DNA of 6,296 nucleotides from Ignavibacteriota bacterium (GTDB taxonomy: Bacteria; Bacteroidota; Ignavibacteria; Palsa-1295): contig JANYLL010000035.1 of NCBI GenBank assembly GCA_025357895.1, positions 1 through 6,296 of the forward strand. The letters are read 5' to 3'. Below are positions 4,174 to 6,296 of the stretch, in pieces (the first letter of the stretch is position 1; each line of letters opens with the position of its first letter). The translations under genes and the position numbers were made by a program. Below the pieces are notes generated by a model, which made no database searches, was not told the DNA's origin, and saw only the letters and a program-made list of their open reading frames with translations.

Positions 4174-6279
4174 CTAATCATTCGCTTTGTGTTTTGTGCG
4201 CAAATATTTATAGAAATCTATCTGTGCCTCGATCTTCTCTGCTCCGCCTGAAGGACGTTTATATTTATTTAGTTTTCCCTTTGCAATGATACGAGCTTTT
4301 GTATTATCACCTAATTGCATGTCAATGAATTGCCGTAATTCCTTTCGAATGGATTCGTCGTAAACAGGGAAGCCAACTTCAACGCGATGCGATAAATTAC
4401 GTGTCATCCAATCAGCACTGGCAACATAATATTTTTCTTCTCCGCCATTGTGAAAAATAAAAACTCTTGCATGTTCAAGATAACGGTCTATGATGCTAAC
4501 AGCTCTAATATTCATACTCATACCCGGAACTCCGGGAATAATACAACAAAGCCCTCGAACGATTATCCTGATCTTGACTCCTGCTATGCTTGCTTCATAA
4601 AGCCGCTCGATCATATCTAAATCTTCCAGGCTGTTAAGCTTGATAATGATCTCCGCTCGTTTTCCGTCTTTGGCAAATTTTATTTCTTTATCGATCCGTT
4701 TCTCAAAAGATTTGCGCATCGAAAAAGGTGCAACAAGTAAATGCTCGAAATCTGCAGAACGCTCCTTTCTGCCAAGTATCTGGAAAACTTCTTTTACTTC
4801 CTTGGTAATACGCGGATCGGTTGTAAATAACCCGACGTCGGAATACAGCGTCGCTGTTTTTTCATTAAAATTTCCTGAGCCGAGATAACAATACCTTTTT
4901 TTCTCTCCACGCTCCATTCTCGTGACTATACAAAGCTTGCAATGAACTTTCAGACCGGGAAAACTATAGAGTACCTTGACTCCGGAACGCTCCAGTTCTC
5001 CAGCCCAATAAAGATTTTGCTCCTCATCGAAGCGCGCTTTGATCTCGACAAAGGCTGTAACTTCTTTACCGTTCTTTGCTGCATTTTTTAATGCTTCCAC
5101 CACTTGAGAGTTATCAGCAACGCGGTATAATGTGATCTTAATTGCAACTACTGCCTGATCTTTTGCTGCCTGATTGATAAATTGGAGCACATAATCATAG
5201 GTTTGGTAAGGATAGAATAACATTATATCCTTCTGTGCAATAACGGGGAAAATGGAGCGGGCATCTTTAAGATCACGGTGAGCAAGCGGAGGCTGCAGCT
5301 TATTTTCTAAACTCGGAATTCCCGGATTCGGGAAGGACATCAGGTCGCTAAAATTATGATACTTGCCTCCGGGAATTAGATCATCCTCACCTAACTTAAA
5401 ATACTTTGAAAGATATTTTAACATCGCCTCAGGCATGTGCGGATCATAAAGGAAACGCGAGGGAATACCTTTTTTTCGTATACTTAAACCCTCTTTGATC
5501 TTTGATAAAAGATCACCTTGAAATTCATCTTCAATATGGAGTTCAGCATCCCGCGTCATCTTAAATGAAAACACACCGCGAACTTCATTGCGGACAAAAT
5601 ATTCGGGTAAAGATAACCGAACTACATCATCGAGGAACATGACGTAGGTATTTTTTCCTTCCTTTTTTAGTGCAAAAAATCTGGGCAGATCACTTGAAGG
5701 GATTTCTAAAATAGCATATTCACTGTCTTCTTTATTATCAGCGGTGATCATTTCATCGCGCGGAGCAAGTTCTATTGCAAAATACAGGCTGCGATTATTT
5801 ATGAACGGATCATTTGGTGATTTATCCGGAAATATAGGCTTTAAAAGCGGAAGAACTTTCTCGATAAAATACCGCCGCACATTTTCCGCTTGCCCCGAAG
5901 TAAGCTCTGTTTCATTTACCAGAAAAATATTGTGCCTGCGAAGTTCGGGGACGACCTGCGATTGAAAAATTTTTCCGAATGCCTCCTGCTGTGCTCCGAC
6001 GATCTTATGTATCTTTTTGAGAAGCTGCCTCGGATCGATCTCAAAATCCTTATGCTCAGCTTTTTTAAGATTCAACAGGCTTCTGAGCGAGGCGACACGA
6101 ACGCGGAAGAATTCATCAAGATTAGACGAATAAATAGCAAGGAATTTTATTCTTTCATAAAGAGGATTACGCGCATCTCGGGCTTCCTGAAGAACGCGGG
6201 CATTGAAATGCAGCCAGCTTATCTCGCGATTTGTCGTCCGAAACCTTCTTTTCATCCGAGTTGAGTTCTGTATCATCAT
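4174..6279 (-). CDS. ppk: Polyphosphate kinase (PPK1 family)
   Basis: A complete 701-residue polyphosphate kinase 1, which reversibly moves the gamma phosphate of ATP onto polyphosphate, at or near the inner membrane. Length fits the family (E. coli about 688). Order: N-terminal helical domain (about 18-125, with EISWLHFNARVLQEA and SSNLDEFFRVR), head domain (about 130-320), and C1 and C2 phospholipase-D-like domains (about 345-515 and 520-695). By alignment from memory with E. coli PPK at a constant offset of 11: H446 (VHCKL) is the phosphorylated H435, H603 (YLEHARVF) is H592, and R386 (LYRVA) and R416 (KARFDEE) are R375 and R405. N53 corresponds to the adenine-contacting N45. The position of E. 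coli H454 is Tyr (Y465, in RYCYLGSGNFNEKT). Starts at 6279, 6276 and 6255 (MKRRFRTTN, nearest to the E. coli N-terminus) are all possible; none has a Shine-Dalgarno. The promoter lies beyond the window. PAP2 follows after 81 bases. Confidence 0.95.
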   Translation of the reverse strand: MMIQNSTRMKRRFRTTNREISWLHFNARVLQEARDARNPLYERIKFLAIYSSNLDEFFRVRVASLRSLLNLKKAEHKDFEIDPRQLLKKIHKIVGAQQEAFGKIFQSQVVPELRRHNIFLVNETELTSGQAENVRRYFIEKVLPLLKPIFPDKSPNDPFINNRSLYFAIELAPRDEMITADNKEDSEYAILEIPSSDLPRFFALKKEGKNTYVMFLDDVVRLSLPEYFVRNEVRGVFSFKMTRDAELHIEDEFQGDLLSKIKEGLSIRKKGIPSRFLYDPHMPEAMLKYLSKYFKLGEDDLIPGGKYHNFSDLMSFPNPGIPSLENKLQPPLAHRDLKDARSIFPVIAQKDIMLFYPYQTYDYVLQFINQAAKDQAVVAIKITLYRVADNSQVVEALKNAAKNGKEVTAFVEIKARFDEEQNLYWAGELERSGVKVLYSFPGLKVHCKLCIVTRMERGEKKRYCYLGSGNFNEKTATLYSDVGLFTTDPRITKEVKEVFQILGRKERSADFEHLLVAPFSMRKSFEKRIDKEIKFAKDGKRAEIIIKLNSLEDLDMIERLYEASIAGVKIRIIVRGLCCIIPGVPGMSMNIRAVSIIDRYLEHARVFIFHNGGEEKYYVASADWMTRNLSHRVEVGFPVYDESIRKELRQFIDMQLGDNTKARIIAKGKLNKYKRPSGGAEKIEAQIDFYKYLRTKHKAND

Positions 6280-6296
6280 AGAAGAGGCAAAATACC

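Noticed and set aside
4640..4888. 82-codon open frame on the plus strand
   Set aside because: It lies wholly antisense to the conserved C-terminal catalytic domains of ppk, has no recognisable motif, and reads as a by-product of ppk codon use.
5744..6264. Two overlapping plus-strand open frames (5744-5965 and 5890-6264)
   Set aside because: Both are antisense to the conserved N-terminal half of ppk and overlap each other in different frames; neither resembles a known protein.

Overview
The window looks like a chromosomal segment from a bacterium of the Bacteroidota/Chlorobiota/Ignavibacteria (FCB) group. Four things support this: an exported DUF3943-type outer-membrane protein; signal peptides ending in ...A/S-Q, as is usual in that group; gene starts without Shine-Dalgarno sequences; and two intergenic matches to the TAnnTTTG -7 promoter element of Bacteroidota. 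The DNA is moderately AT-rich and densely coding. I cannot name a genus. There are no RNA genes, CRISPR arrays or insertion sequences.

Layout. Bases 2-208 (+) are the 3' end of clpP (ATP-dependent protease subunit), with the catalytic Asp in view. It converges on a five-gene block, all on the minus strand; a perfect 16-bp hairpin with A- and T-tracts (221-256) can terminate both directions. Read in the direction of transcription (right to left), the block is: ppk, polyphosphate kinase (6279-4174); an exported PAP2 phosphatase (4092-3286); a DUF3943 exported protein with a probable C-terminal beta-barrel (3125-1467); a second, paralogous PAP2 phosphatase (1421-600); and a small exported Lys-rich protein (528-271).

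How they may work together. Ppk makes polyphosphate in the cytoplasm. The two PAP2 proteins keep all three acid-phosphatase motifs and should remove phosphate from a lipid-linked or other phosphate ester at the membrane, facing the periplasm. The DUF3943 protein between them is probably in the outer membrane. The PAP2-DUF3943-PAP2 arrangement suggests an envelope phospholipid or polyprenyl-phosphate module. A link to polyphosphate rests only on the neighbouring ppk and the Lys-rich protein, and is inference.

Regulation. Two intergenic gaps carry the most interesting non-coding signal. Upstream of the first PAP2 gene, a perfect 10-bp inverted repeat lies between a TTG and a TAACTTTG box. Upstream of DUF3943, a TAAGTTTG box is flanked by two sets of direct repeats spaced 21 bp and 11 bp, the geometry expected for an OmpR/PhoB-type regulator.
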